A stretch of 5,258 bases of DNA from Nostoc sp. CHAB 5834 (GCA_020829485.1 JAIVFU010000289.1:1-5258), one strand, 5' to 3'. Shown: positions 1 through 5,258, counted from the stretch's first letter. The notes: generated by a model from the letters alone, not told the origin. Made by a program: numbers and translations.

Positions 1-104
1 CCGGATTTCTCAACTTGGTAATATTCCCTCTTTGGCGACTATTATTCATGAGCAGTCTTCTCTTAATTCCTTTGGTTGCTCATAGATGCCCTAATCACTC
101 CTGA
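1..104. other. Left-edge sequence without an assignable gene
   Basis: Two plus-strand frames are open from the left edge, one to a TAG at 80-82 and one to a TGA at 102-104. A minus-strand ATG at 49-47 opens a short frame of about 16 codons (MNNSRQRGNITKLRNP) that leaves the window. None is long enough or characteristic enough to call. The stretch does not continue the transposase frame that begins just after it, so it is either diverged element sequence or the flank of the element. Confidence 0.3.
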
Positions 105-377
105 CCCCGAAATATTGAGGGGATACACTTTGGTCATGGTCAAAATCATTTATGCGAGTTATTATTATCTTTAAATTTGCTAGCTTTTTTATTTCATACT
201 GTTTTAGATTTAGTTAATTATACTTATCAAAAAGTTCGTGAAATATTAGTAACTCGAACTACTTTCTTTAAGGATATTCGTACCTTGTTAAAATATTCAT
301 GGTTTAAAAATTGGACGCATTTATTATCATTCATTATCACAGAACATGACCCATCCAAAAGAGTAAATTCTAGTTGA
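105..377 (+). pseudogene. C-terminal remnant of a DDE-type IS transposase
   Basis: After an in-frame stop at 102-104 the frame stays open to a TAG at 375-377, giving roughly 90 residues. The recognisable parts are FGHGQNHL, LLLSLNLLAFLFHTVLDL, then VTRTTFFKDIRTLLKY and a final NWTHLLSFII. This order (a FGHGxxHL block, a hydrophobic LLAFLFH..LD helix, then a TRxTFFxDIRxLxxY block) matches what I recall of the C-terminal end of cyanobacterial DDE transposases annotated as ISNCY or IS4-like. The catalytic DDE residues would lie upstream and are absent. The longest ATG-like start inside the frame is a TTG at 177, which lies within the conserved block and so is not a genuine start. I read this as a dead fragment of an insertion sequence. 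The family name is less certain than the transposase call. Confidence 0.68.
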
Positions 378-607
378 AAATGTCAATATATTAAAAGAGG
401 AAGAGAAGGTTATTTTATTAAAAAAACTAAAAAATTTGTTGTATTTCATCTGGATTTATCAATTGAAATCGATTTTTTATGGGCAAATTTCATGAAACCT
501 TTCTATCTCCAACGTTGGATGATAATTATCTGTCAAAAAATGATGCTTCGACACAAGTTATCCATTTAAGTAACAGAATTTTCTCTGATTTTTTTTCAAA
601 ATGAGAA
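378..607. other. AT-rich gap between transposase stub and replication-protein fragment
   Basis: This 230-bp stretch is conspicuously A+T-rich, with poly-A and poly-T tracts near 419-440 and 588-600, and no convincing reading frame. It probably includes the right-hand non-coding end of the insertion sequence whose transposase stub precedes it. I cannot identify a terminal inverted repeat or target-site duplication, because the left end of the element is not recognisable in the window. The composition changes sharply at about 605, where coding sequence of the next gene begins. Confidence 0.4.
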
Positions 608-1594
608 TTGCTGGAATTGTATACTGCGGAGTGTAAAGCGATCGCGCAAGCTGATGAACTTTCCCCAACCGAACTCAAGAAACTGCAAAACAAACGTGCC
701 AAAACGAAAACCGAACGACATCAGCAGCGCAAGGCGGAATTATCCCGTCGCTACGAAATTGACGTAACCCCTGATTTGGTCGAGAAAGATGACGATGGGT
801 GGTATCCTCAACTGAGAATGCACTACTATTTGACGCTGGGGCGAGAGTTTTTGACCAACCGTGATGCGAAACGGGCAGCAGCGCAGTTAGAGGCGGGAGA
901 GAATTCGATTTGGAAACCGGATTTTAACAAGGGGCAGTTATTGCCTGCTGTGTTGTTACTCGAAAGTCTGAATCTGTTGCAGTTTCTTACACCAGACGTT
1001 CAGTTACGTGGTAGTGACGAGAAGATGCTGGAGTTTAAGGCACTGGCTGTAACGCATCGGCACGTTATCAAAAATTACTTGAATGTCAGCATATCGGAGA
1101 AACTGACCCCGGTGGCGATCGCTCAGAAGTTACTTGCCAAAATTGATTTGAAGTTGAACTACGTTGGTCGATTGGGCAAGCGTGAAAATCGGGAGTGCGT
1201 TTACCAGTTTGTTGCACCTGATGATCAGCGTGATTCTATTTTTGGGCAGTGGTTAAATCGGGATGAACTGTTTCTTAGTGAGTTGGTGTCAGTCACGAAT
1301 AATATAGAGTTACAAACACCAGGTATTGACACGACACCTATTCATATTCCCCAAACAGTTACCCAGGTGGAAAATCCTATTGCCCAAGGCTGGAAAGGGC
1401 TGAAACTGAAATTGCAGCAAGGTTTGGACAGCGCTGGTCAGTTCTACCAACAGCTAGTCTCCACAATCGGCTCGGCTGTCGGTGTTGCTGATGGGGAGCC
1501 TTACTGGAATGGCTATCTGGGGCAGTGGCAGATTTGGGTTAACTTTGGGAGCGGTTGTACTTCTGTGGTGTGCGATTGGCTCAAAGCTGTGTAG
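608..1594 (+). pseudogene. C-terminal part of a CyRepA1-type plasmid replication protein, N-terminus missing
   Basis: The 328-codon frame ends in TAG. It reads as the C-terminal third of the large cyanobacterial plasmid replication proteins called CyRepA1 (DUF3854 family), which to my recollection are around a thousand residues long with the enzymatic domains at the N-terminal side. Recognisable segments are ELYTAECKAIAQADELSP near residue 3, a Lys/Arg-rich charged stretch (about 24-48), DDDGWYPQLRMHYYLTLGRE (61-80), IWKPDFNKGQLLPAVLLLE (101-119) and ENRECVYQFVAP (193-204). The terminal module is GEPYWNGYLGQW...VVCDWL (297-325). The only start is a TTG inside conserved sequence with no ribosome-binding site, and an in-frame TGA lies at 602-604. 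I therefore treat it as truncated, probably by the transposable element upstream. Two HIP1 octamers (638-645, 1115-1122) lie in it. Any residual function is doubtful because the catalytic part is gone. Confidence 0.68.
638..645. repeat. HIP1 octamer GCGATCGC
   Basis: Exact copy of the palindromic octamer that is heavily over-represented in many cyanobacterial genomes. Further exact copies are at 1115-1122, 2875-2882 and 3640-3647. Four copies in 5.3 kb is far above chance (about 0.1 expected in random sequence of even composition), which is the main compositional support for a cyanobacterial source. Confidence 0.9.
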
Positions 1595-1625
1595 CTCGAT
1601 AAAGTTTGCTAAAGAGTTGAGTAAT

Positions 1626-2213
1626 TCATGCTTCAGATTTCGTCTTACCAGTTTTTTTAGAGACAGCAATTGCACCAACTCCAAACAATAGACCTAGTAG
1701 GGAAGCAGGTTCTGGTACTGATGTAGATGAAGAACTCAGGGTAATATTGGCAGCAGAATCTTGATAGATGTATGTTCCTGCCCGTCCCACTTCACCCGTC
1801 AAGCTAATTTCAGAGCTTGAAGTTCTTTCTAAGGTATATCTAGGAGCATCAAAAGCAATGCCAAAATCAACTACTAAATTCCAATTCGACCCAGAACCAA
1901 GCTCAAAATCAACATCTGGGGTTAAGTTACCGCCATTAGTAGATCCTGGATTCAAATTCAAGTTTAGATTGTTGACGGATAGCTCCCAATCGCTCAAAGT
2001 CCCGGACTCTGAGTAAACCACGAATCCAGAATATTCGCTTTCTTCTGGCAAAGAGTTCGTAAGGAATGGGCTAGTAGCATCGACTAAGGTAAAATCACCT
2101 GAAAATTCTTGTCTAGTTAGAATAGCTCCCAGCACGGGAGTAGCATGAAATACGCTTGCAACTACCAAACCAATTACGGCGACGCTAACTTTGGGGAGTC
2201 GAACTTGATTCAT
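1626..2213 (-). CDS. Exported PEP-CTERM sorting-domain protein
   Basis: This 195-residue protein has the full PEP-CTERM architecture. It begins with an N-terminal signal peptide: positive residues (R5, K8), a hydrophobic core at about 9-22, and likely cleavage after VLG at about 27-29. A mature region of about 135 residues follows, rich in Ser, Asn and Gly, including an Asn/Leu-rich segment at 81-97. The C-terminal signal is VPEP (166-169), a hydrophobic helix SLLGLLFGVGAIAV (171-184) and a basic tail starting KK (186-187). In the known system an exosortase recognises and cleaves this C-terminal signal, and the protein goes to the outer surface or extracellular matrix. The mature part is not recognised, so its ligand or role is unknown. 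Its ATG overlaps the stop of the upstream NblA/RTX chimera (ATGA) and no ribosome-binding site precedes it, so translation may depend on coupling. It converges on the replication-protein fragment with a 31-bp gap. Confidence 0.93.
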   Translation of the reverse strand: MNQVRLPKVSVAVIGLVVASVFHATPVLGAILTRQEFSGDFTLVDATSPFLTNSLPEESEYSGFVVYSESGTLSDWELSVNNLNLNLNPGSTNGGNLTPDVDFELGSGSNWNLVVDFGIAFDAPRYTLERTSSSEISLTGEVGRAGTYIYQDSAANITLSSSSTSVPEPASLLGLLFGVGAIAVSKKTGKTKSEA

Positions 2214-2626
2214 GGGTTGGGTATGCTATCTAAAATTGTTGAAAGTATGCTATCACATCCGTGGCAAATTAAGATTTCCAGATTTTCCAGAGCAAAGTTT
2301 TGCAGAATGACTTTGGCACCATCTATCCCTTCAAAGGTAATTTCCAAATTGTTACCATTCTGGGTAAGCAGCAGATTTTGGACAGTAAAACCTGCGCCTT
2401 GTTGAAATTTTATGGTGTCCACTTCGGTAATGATTCCTGCCCAGGGATTTACGCCTTTACCTACGCCACCAAAATCAGCGATCGTATCAATTCTGGCATT
2501 GTAATTGTAAACAAATTGATCTTTGCCACCGCCACCAGTTAGGGTGTCGTCCCCCTCGTTACCTATATCTGCAAAAGTTCTAAGGCTAAATTCTTGTTCT
2601 AAAGATAATTCAATGGGTTGATTCAT
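2210..2626 (-). CDS. Chimeric protein: NblA N-terminus fused to RTX/calcium-binding C-terminal module
   Basis: This 138-residue frame starts with ATG and ends with a TGA that overlaps the next gene. Residues 1-20 (MNQPIELSLEQEFSLRTFAD) match my recollection of the N-terminus of NblA, the roughly 60-residue adaptor that directs phycobilisome degradation. At about residue 21 NblA similarity stops; the usual QV..MSREQAQ continuation is absent. RTX sequence begins with two glycine-rich nonapeptides, GNEGDDTLT (22-30) and GGGGKDQFV (31-39). The typical post-repeat segment follows: RIDTIADFGGVGKG (45-58), EVDTIKF (68-74), NLLLTQNGNNLEITFEG (84-100) and VILQNFALENL (106-116). After LENLE the expected family tail is lost, and the last 20 or so residues (ILICHGCDS..) appear to be read-through of the leader of the downstream gene. 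The long helices of NblA are missing, so adaptor function is very unlikely. It may be a byproduct of rearrangement or an expressed small protein; there is no signal peptide. Confidence 0.85.
   Translation of the reverse strand: MNQPIELSLEQEFSLRTFADIGNEGDDTLTGGGGKDQFVYNYNARIDTIADFGGVGKGVNPWAGIITEVDTIKFQQGAGFTVQNLLLTQNGNNLEITFEGIDGAKVILQNFALENLEILICHGCDSILSTILDSIPNP
2221..2254. repeat. Pair of 10-bp direct repeats before the PEP-CTERM start
   Basis: GTATGCTATC occurs at 2221-2230 and again at 2245-2254, exactly 24 bp apart. Both lie in the last codons of the chimera and immediately upstream of the PEP-CTERM ATG. The spacing is a multiple of three, so the chimera reads DSI twice. They could be binding sites in the original leader of the PEP-CTERM gene, or a footprint of the rearrangement that created the fusion; the sequence does not decide between these. 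Confidence 0.45.
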
Positions 2627-2663
2627 CGCTTTTATTACTTACTCTTTTATTTGAGCTTGCTAG

Positions 2664-2715
2664 GTTAAGCAAATATTGCTTTATATAAATAAATGTTACG
2701 ATAACTTTACAAAAA
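2664..2715 (-). promoter_or_regulatory. Putative promoter and operator region of the nblA::RTX - PEP-CTERM unit
   Basis: Reading on the minus strand, a TTGTAA (-35-like, 2712-2707) is followed 19 bp later by TATATA (-10-like, 2687-2682), about 55 bp before the chimera's ATG. A perfect 13-bp palindrome, AGCAAATATTGCT (2668-2680), lies immediately downstream of the -10-like box, where a repressor could act. On the plus strand, GTTACGAT (2695-2702) and TTTACAAA (2706-2713) resemble the paired HLR1 elements bound by the response regulator RpaB. They are 3 bp apart rather than 2, and one base in the first half departs from consensus. Since the coding start is NblA-like, this is probably an inherited nblA promoter. 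The box assignments are by eye and tentative. Confidence 0.4.
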
Positions 2716-2805
2716 TCGAAGGGGTGTAAACCGTACTGGCGTAGGTTAGAAATGCCGTATCTGCTGCTGGAAACCTTGATATCACTCCATTGTGGCAACC
2801 CAAGT

Positions 2806-2844
2806 AAAAACCTAAGTTCTAAAGTTTCCTACTAAGAGGTTTTT
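2806..2844. repeat. AT-rich inverted repeat, weak terminator-like
   Basis: AAAAACCT at 2806-2813 is repeated inverted as AGGTTTTT at 2837-2844, enclosing 23 bp. The plus-strand copy ends in a short T run, but the stem has only two or three G-C pairs, so terminator activity is doubtful. It sits between the promoter region of the chimeric gene and the start of the plus-strand remnant, and may simply mark a junction between unrelated segments. Confidence 0.3.
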
Positions 2845-3019
2845 AAAAGCATTTTTCGCCTCTGCTTGCGGCTGGCGATCGCTGTTGGAGAAGATGGGCA
2901 ATACTTTGGGCAAGAGTGGTGAGCGTCGCGGCGTGATGCTGGAGTTGGAGAATGTGGAGCCTTTGAAATTTGGTCAACTGATTGCAGCTGCGCCCGATTG
3001 GGTGCAATGGATGGGGTGA
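2816..3019 (+). pseudogene. C-terminal coding remnant of an unrecognised protein
   Basis: Between a TAA at 2813-2815 and a TGA at 3017-3019 a plus-strand frame is open. Its last 55 or so residues look like genuine protein: WRSLLEKMGNTLGKSGERRG, then VMLELENVEPLKFGQLIAAA and a closing PDWVQWMG. The composition is balanced and charged, the base composition is clearly richer in G+C than the surrounding DNA, and a HIP1 octamer lies in it (2875-2882). The only ATG near a plausible start is at 2894, which would give 41 residues beginning in the middle of the coherent segment. No ribosome-binding site is visible there. I read it as the surviving C-terminal end of a larger gene whose upstream part has been lost near 2845. 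I do not recognise the family. It ends 13 bp from the convergent Rpn fragment. Confidence 0.5.
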
Positions 3020-3032
3020 GTTATTAATTTTT

Positions 3033-3371
3033 TCAATTTCCTTGAGACAGTTCTGCCTGTAACTGCTGCACTCGTTCCACTGTTAACCCTGTTACCCGCA
3101 CAATTGTTTCAGTCGCTATACCCTCGCGCAGTAAATTCACCGCTACTTTTTCCAAAGCTTCCTGTTGCCAACTGGTTACAATCTCCATAATTTGCTCCTG
3201 TTCATTTAATCCCATTGTAGTAATAACCGTTTGGAAGACCTGCTTTTCAGCATCGTCTAGTCGCAAATACGTATCCACAAACCCAGAAATCAGCTGCATT
3301 CGTGCTGGGTCTAATCTTAATGTTGTCAGCAATATTAACCGAACCAGGGGATACAATCGCGCTATGAGCAT
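3033..3371 (-). pseudogene. C-terminal fragment of an Rpn-family (PD-(D/E)XK) nuclease/putative transposase
   Basis: This 112-residue frame carries the C-terminal signature of the large cyanobacterial Rpn family of recombination-promoting nucleases. It contains LLTTLRLDPARMQLISGFVD (14-33), TYLRLDDAEKQVFQ (34-47), an IMEIVTSWQQEALEK segment (61-75) and a final helix-turn-helix-like LLREGIATETIVRVTGL (80-96). Family members are typically around 250-330 residues, and their N-terminal PD-(D/E)XK nuclease domain is entirely missing here. Similarity begins only at about residue 9-11. The frame remains open upstream of the ATG for some 35 codons, but that part does not look like the family. The gene is therefore decapitated and presumably inactive as a nuclease. 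It lies 115 bp downstream of the GST gene on the same strand and could be transcribed from it. Confidence 0.78.
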
Positions 3372-3486
3372 AGCACGGACGGTTGTAACTCGGTGGTGTA
3401 GCTCACACAGATATATATCAAAGCTTGAAACTAAGATAACTGTTTACTGCTAAATGAGCGCGATCTGCCAGATGGATACCTGAATC

Positions 3487-4692
3487 CTACTTTTTGACAA
3501 AGTTAGACGGGTCTTGATCTCGTCGATGCTTAGTGGGAATGGGGGCTGGCTGCCTATCACCCGCAAGGGCTGCGGTTTTCTCCAGGGATTCCCTCAATCG
3601 CTTGGCTGCGTAAATGGACATATCTCGTGGTACATTAATGCGATCGCGCAAATATCGGAGAGCAACATCAGATCCTGATGGAGGTACACAGTCTTCACCG
3701 AGCATCATGTGTGTTAAAGCACAACGTAGGGCTTGATCAAACAACTTATAATCTTTGGGGTTAACTCGGATAATATTGATGCGGTGTTCGATAGTTCTTT
3801 GAAGAGCTTCCATGCGGGAGTTTTCCGGTTCTGGATAACTAACATCTGGTAGCCCGAACCAGGGGCCATTATCCACCCGCGCTTTATTGAGAAGCATCTG
3901 GGTTTCGCCATTTTCCCAACAGCCCCCCATCTGGGGCGGTAAATCATGTACATGGGTGTGAAAGTCACTCTGGGTACCGCAGTAAGTCGAGCGGCTTTCC
4001 ATTGCCGCAAACCATCCGCTCAAGCGGGGGTTTTCCGAACGCAGCGAGTAGCCCTTGTAGTAGTAAAGGCTCGCATTCATCCGTTCGAGATAGGGTGTAA
4101 AAATGACATCGACGATACCGAAGCTATCTAAAAAGTAAGGGCTTGGGGTGCGACCCAGAGCTTCTTCTACCCTAGCCACCACTCCGATAAATTGTTCTCG
4201 GTTACGTTGTTCTTGTTGAGAGGAACTGGCTCTAGAGCAAAGCCAAGCGCACCAGGCTCTAAATAAAAGTCGTTCTAATTGACGTAGAGGAATCACCGCG
4301 CGGTCTTCCATTCTTTGGCTCAATGGAGCAAAAACTTTTTCCAAAGCGATTAAAATGTCATCGCTTTCCGTAATAATCCGTCCATCTAGCTCGATTGCGG
4401 GGAGCATTCCTGATGGTACCTTACGTTTATACCAACTTTCTTTCTCCCCATAGCAGAACATTGTCACTTTTTCGATGCGGTAGGGGATCTGTTTTTCCTC
4501 TAGCCATAACCAAACTTTTTGACAGTAAGGACACCAGCCGTGGTTATCACGGTACAGCGTTACCCGCACATCAGATTCCGGCTGACCAAACAAGCGCAAC
4601 CTGGCTCTAGCGTTGGTGAAACCATTAACGGTATCTATTTGATAATCCGTGAGGGTTTCTAGTTCTTCCCAGCTTAAGGGTGCGGTAGTCAT
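3487..4692 (-). CDS. Glutathione S-transferase family protein with glutaredoxin-like CPYC motif and long C-terminal extension
   Basis: The protein is 401 residues from the ATG at 4692. The thioredoxin-fold N-terminal domain covers about residues 40-125. It includes [20 protein letters not shown] (43-62) with a CPYC active-site motif at 54-57, the cis-proline loop [10 protein letters not shown] (95-104) and the glutathione-binding ES pair (109-110, ITESDDI). An all-helical GST C-terminal domain follows (about 130-235). A further 165 residues or so include a Trp/Gly-rich patch with [12 protein letters not shown] (255-266) and a charged helical end. CPYC suggests glutaredoxin-like thiol-disulfide or deglutathionylation chemistry rather than classical conjugation. 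Long proteins of this layout occur in cyanobacteria and, as I recall, in plastid-bearing eukaryotes. A frame with TTG at 4713 adds seven residues, but the ATG fits better: a TATAGAAT box at 4732-4725 would place transcription start near the TTG. It appears full-length and intact, and carries one HIP1 octamer (3640-3647). Confidence 0.88.
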   Translation of the reverse strand: MTTAPLSWEELETLTDYQIDTVNGFTNARARLRLFGQPESDVRVTLYRDNHGWCPYCQKVWLWLEEKQIPYRIEKVTMFCYGEKESWYKRKVPSGMLPAIELDGRIITESDDILIALEKVFAPLSQRMEDRAVIPLRQLERLLFRAWCAWLCSRASSSQQEQRNREQFIGVVARVEEALGRTPSPYFLDSFGIVDVIFTPYLERMNASLYYYKGYSLRSENPRLSGWFAAMESRSTYCGTQSDFHTHVHDLPPQMGGCWENGETQMLLNKARVDNGPWFGLPDVSYPEPENSRMEALQRTIEHRINIIRVNPKDYKLFDQALRCALTHMMLGEDCVPPSGSDVALRYLRDRINVPRDMSIYAAKRLRESLEKTAALAGDRQPAPIPTKHRRDQDPSNFVKK

Positions 4693-4724
4693 AGGGGGAG
4701 TTGCGTAGGGCAATACTTAGGACA

Positions 4725-4732
4725 ATTCTATA
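4725..4732 (-). promoter_or_regulatory. Candidate -10 box of the GST gene
   Basis: On the minus strand TATAGAAT lies 32 bp before the ATG at 4692, implying a leader of about 25 nt. No convincing -35 box is present at normal spacing, and no purine-rich ribosome-binding site precedes the ATG (the preceding bases are CTCCCCCT). Assigned by eye only. Confidence 0.3.
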
Positions 4733-5019
4733 CTCTACAATATTTTCAGTTACACCAAGGCATAATTTTACCGATAGGTTCGCCCACTTGGAAAAGATAT
4801 TAGACAAATAGCAATATTGAGCCAATTAAATTTGGTTAACTCGTAGAGACTGCACACGATTGGGCTGAGTGACAACTCTCACCGCTAATTGCAAGCATGA
4901 AAATTGTTACTAGTCAGGCGCTCAAAAAGCTTTGGAAAAAGTAGCTTGGAATTTTACCCATCACTGAAACGGTTTTCACCATCCATAGTTCCAAGAACGG
5001 ATAATGACTTTTAAAATTT
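4733..5019. other. Intergenic region between GST promoter and right-edge gene
   Basis: I see no gene or structured RNA that I can support here. A 15-codon frame from ATG 4897 (MKIVTSQALKKLWKK) is the only short frame with a conventional start worth noting. Poly-A rich segments and small imperfect inverted repeats are present, but none has a GC stem followed by a T run. The region separates two minus-strand genes and presumably contains upstream regulatory DNA for GST and the 3' untranslated end of the right-edge gene. Confidence 0.4.
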
Positions 5020-5258
5020 TCAAATCACATCAGAATTAACAGACTCCTTATGCTGTTTTCTGTTTGCCAATAGCCGTTTTTCATACAGTTTCAGCCGTTG
5101 ATGATTTTGATCGTTCATATAATATAAGGAGGGATCTTGCTGATATGTGTAGGAATCGCAGTGGTCAACAGCAGCGCTGTGATCAGTATCAGGTGAGAGT
5201 GCCCTATCCGAAGCAGGCAAGGCATTTTCATATCCTTCATACCCGACCCCATAAGAGG
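5020..5258 (-). CDS. C-terminal end of an unrecognised protein, cut by the right edge
   Basis: A minus-strand frame is open from the right edge to a TGA at 5022-5020, about 79 codons. There is a TTG at 5220, but the frame continues upstream without a stop (reading SYGVGYEGYENALPASD), so the true start is outside the window. The visible part is hydrophilic, with a Gly/Tyr segment first, an Asp/Ser-rich linker, then SYTYQQDPSLYYMNDQNHQR and a basic helical tail LKLYEKRLLANRKQHKE. There is no membrane segment or recognisable catalytic motif. I do not recognise the family. It is also possible that the frame is open by chance, since 79 codons is not long, although the composition looks protein-like. 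Confidence 0.45.
   Translation of the reverse strand, partial: SYGVGYEGYENALPASDRALSPDTDHSAAVDHCDSYTYQQDPSLYYMNDQNHQRLKLYEKRLLANRKQHKESVNSDVI

Noticed and set aside
1454..1691. Overlapping 69- and 76-codon frames on both strands at the convergent end of the replication-protein fragment and PEP-CTERM gene
   Set aside because: They lie in other frames of two better-supported coding regions and have no start signals.
1768..2542. Three plus-strand frames of 80-86 codons opposite the PEP-CTERM and chimeric genes
   Set aside because: They are antisense shadows; the minus-strand frames carry clear signal-peptide, PEP-CTERM, NblA and RTX signatures.
2681..2711. Possible NtcA site (GTA-N8-TAC) upstream of the NblA-like start
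   Set aside because: The nearest match is GTA-N8-GTA and it lies far too close to the -10-like box for a class II NtcA promoter.
2610..2798. 62-codon minus-strand frame covering the upstream region of the chimeric gene
   Set aside because: It overlaps the promoter-like region and the NblA-like start in another frame, and its composition does not look protein-like.
3410..3419. GATATATATC palindrome between Rpn fragment and GST
   Set aside because: Simple AT alternation in an AT-rich gap; no spacing or context to suggest a site.
3714..4131. Frames of 98 and 61 codons inside the GST gene
   Set aside because: They are alternative frames of a well-supported intact gene.
4897..4944. 15-codon frame MKIVTSQALKKLWKK, faintly reminiscent of the start of HigB-type toxins
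   Set aside because: Too short, ends in a stop directly, and neither of the other frames continues the resemblance; there is no antitoxin-like neighbour.
1..5258. CRISPR arrays, tRNA or rRNA genes
   Set aside because: I saw no regularly spaced repeats and no cloverleaf or rRNA-like segments on either strand.

Overview
The window looks like DNA from a filamentous (Nostocales-type) cyanobacterium. Four exact copies of the cyanobacterial octamer GCGATCGC (HIP1) occur in 5.3 kb. There is a PEP-CTERM exported protein, an N-terminal segment that reads as the phycobilisome-degradation adaptor NblA, an RTX-type tail of the kind common in cyanobacterial calcium-binding proteins, and a long cyanobacterial-type glutathione S-transferase. 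All family names come from reading the protein sequence, not from a database search.

Layout, left to right. Positions 1-607 are AT-rich and hold the C-terminal stub of a DDE-type transposase (about 105-377) followed by 230 bp without a gene. At about 605 the sequence changes abruptly to a high-quality coding stretch (608-1594, +). This reads as the C-terminal third of a cyanobacterial plasmid replication protein of the CyRepA1 type whose N-terminal part is absent. Convergent to it is a two-gene minus-strand unit. The upstream gene (2626-2210) is a chimera: about 20 residues of NblA are joined in frame to an RTX/calcium-binding C-terminal module. Its stop codon overlaps the start of a PEP-CTERM protein (2213-1626) in an ATGA arrangement. 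Upstream of the chimera is an AT-rich promoter-like region (about 2660-2715). Next come an unidentified C-terminal coding remnant on the plus strand (2816-3019), the decapitated C-terminal part of an Rpn-family nuclease/transposase (3371-3033, -), and an apparently intact glutathione S-transferase family gene (4692-3487, -). A 300-bp gap follows, then the C-terminal end of an unrecognised minus-strand gene that runs off the right edge.

Taken together, the window is a mosaic. One or two genes are intact (GST, PEP-CTERM). They lie among at least four decayed or truncated genes (transposase, CyRepA1, unknown remnant, Rpn) and one new gene made by fusion. I infer a plasmid-derived or recombination-prone accessory segment abutting ordinary gene content. 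The most noteworthy item is the nblA::RTX fusion, which may place an exported surface-type protein under what was an nblA promoter.
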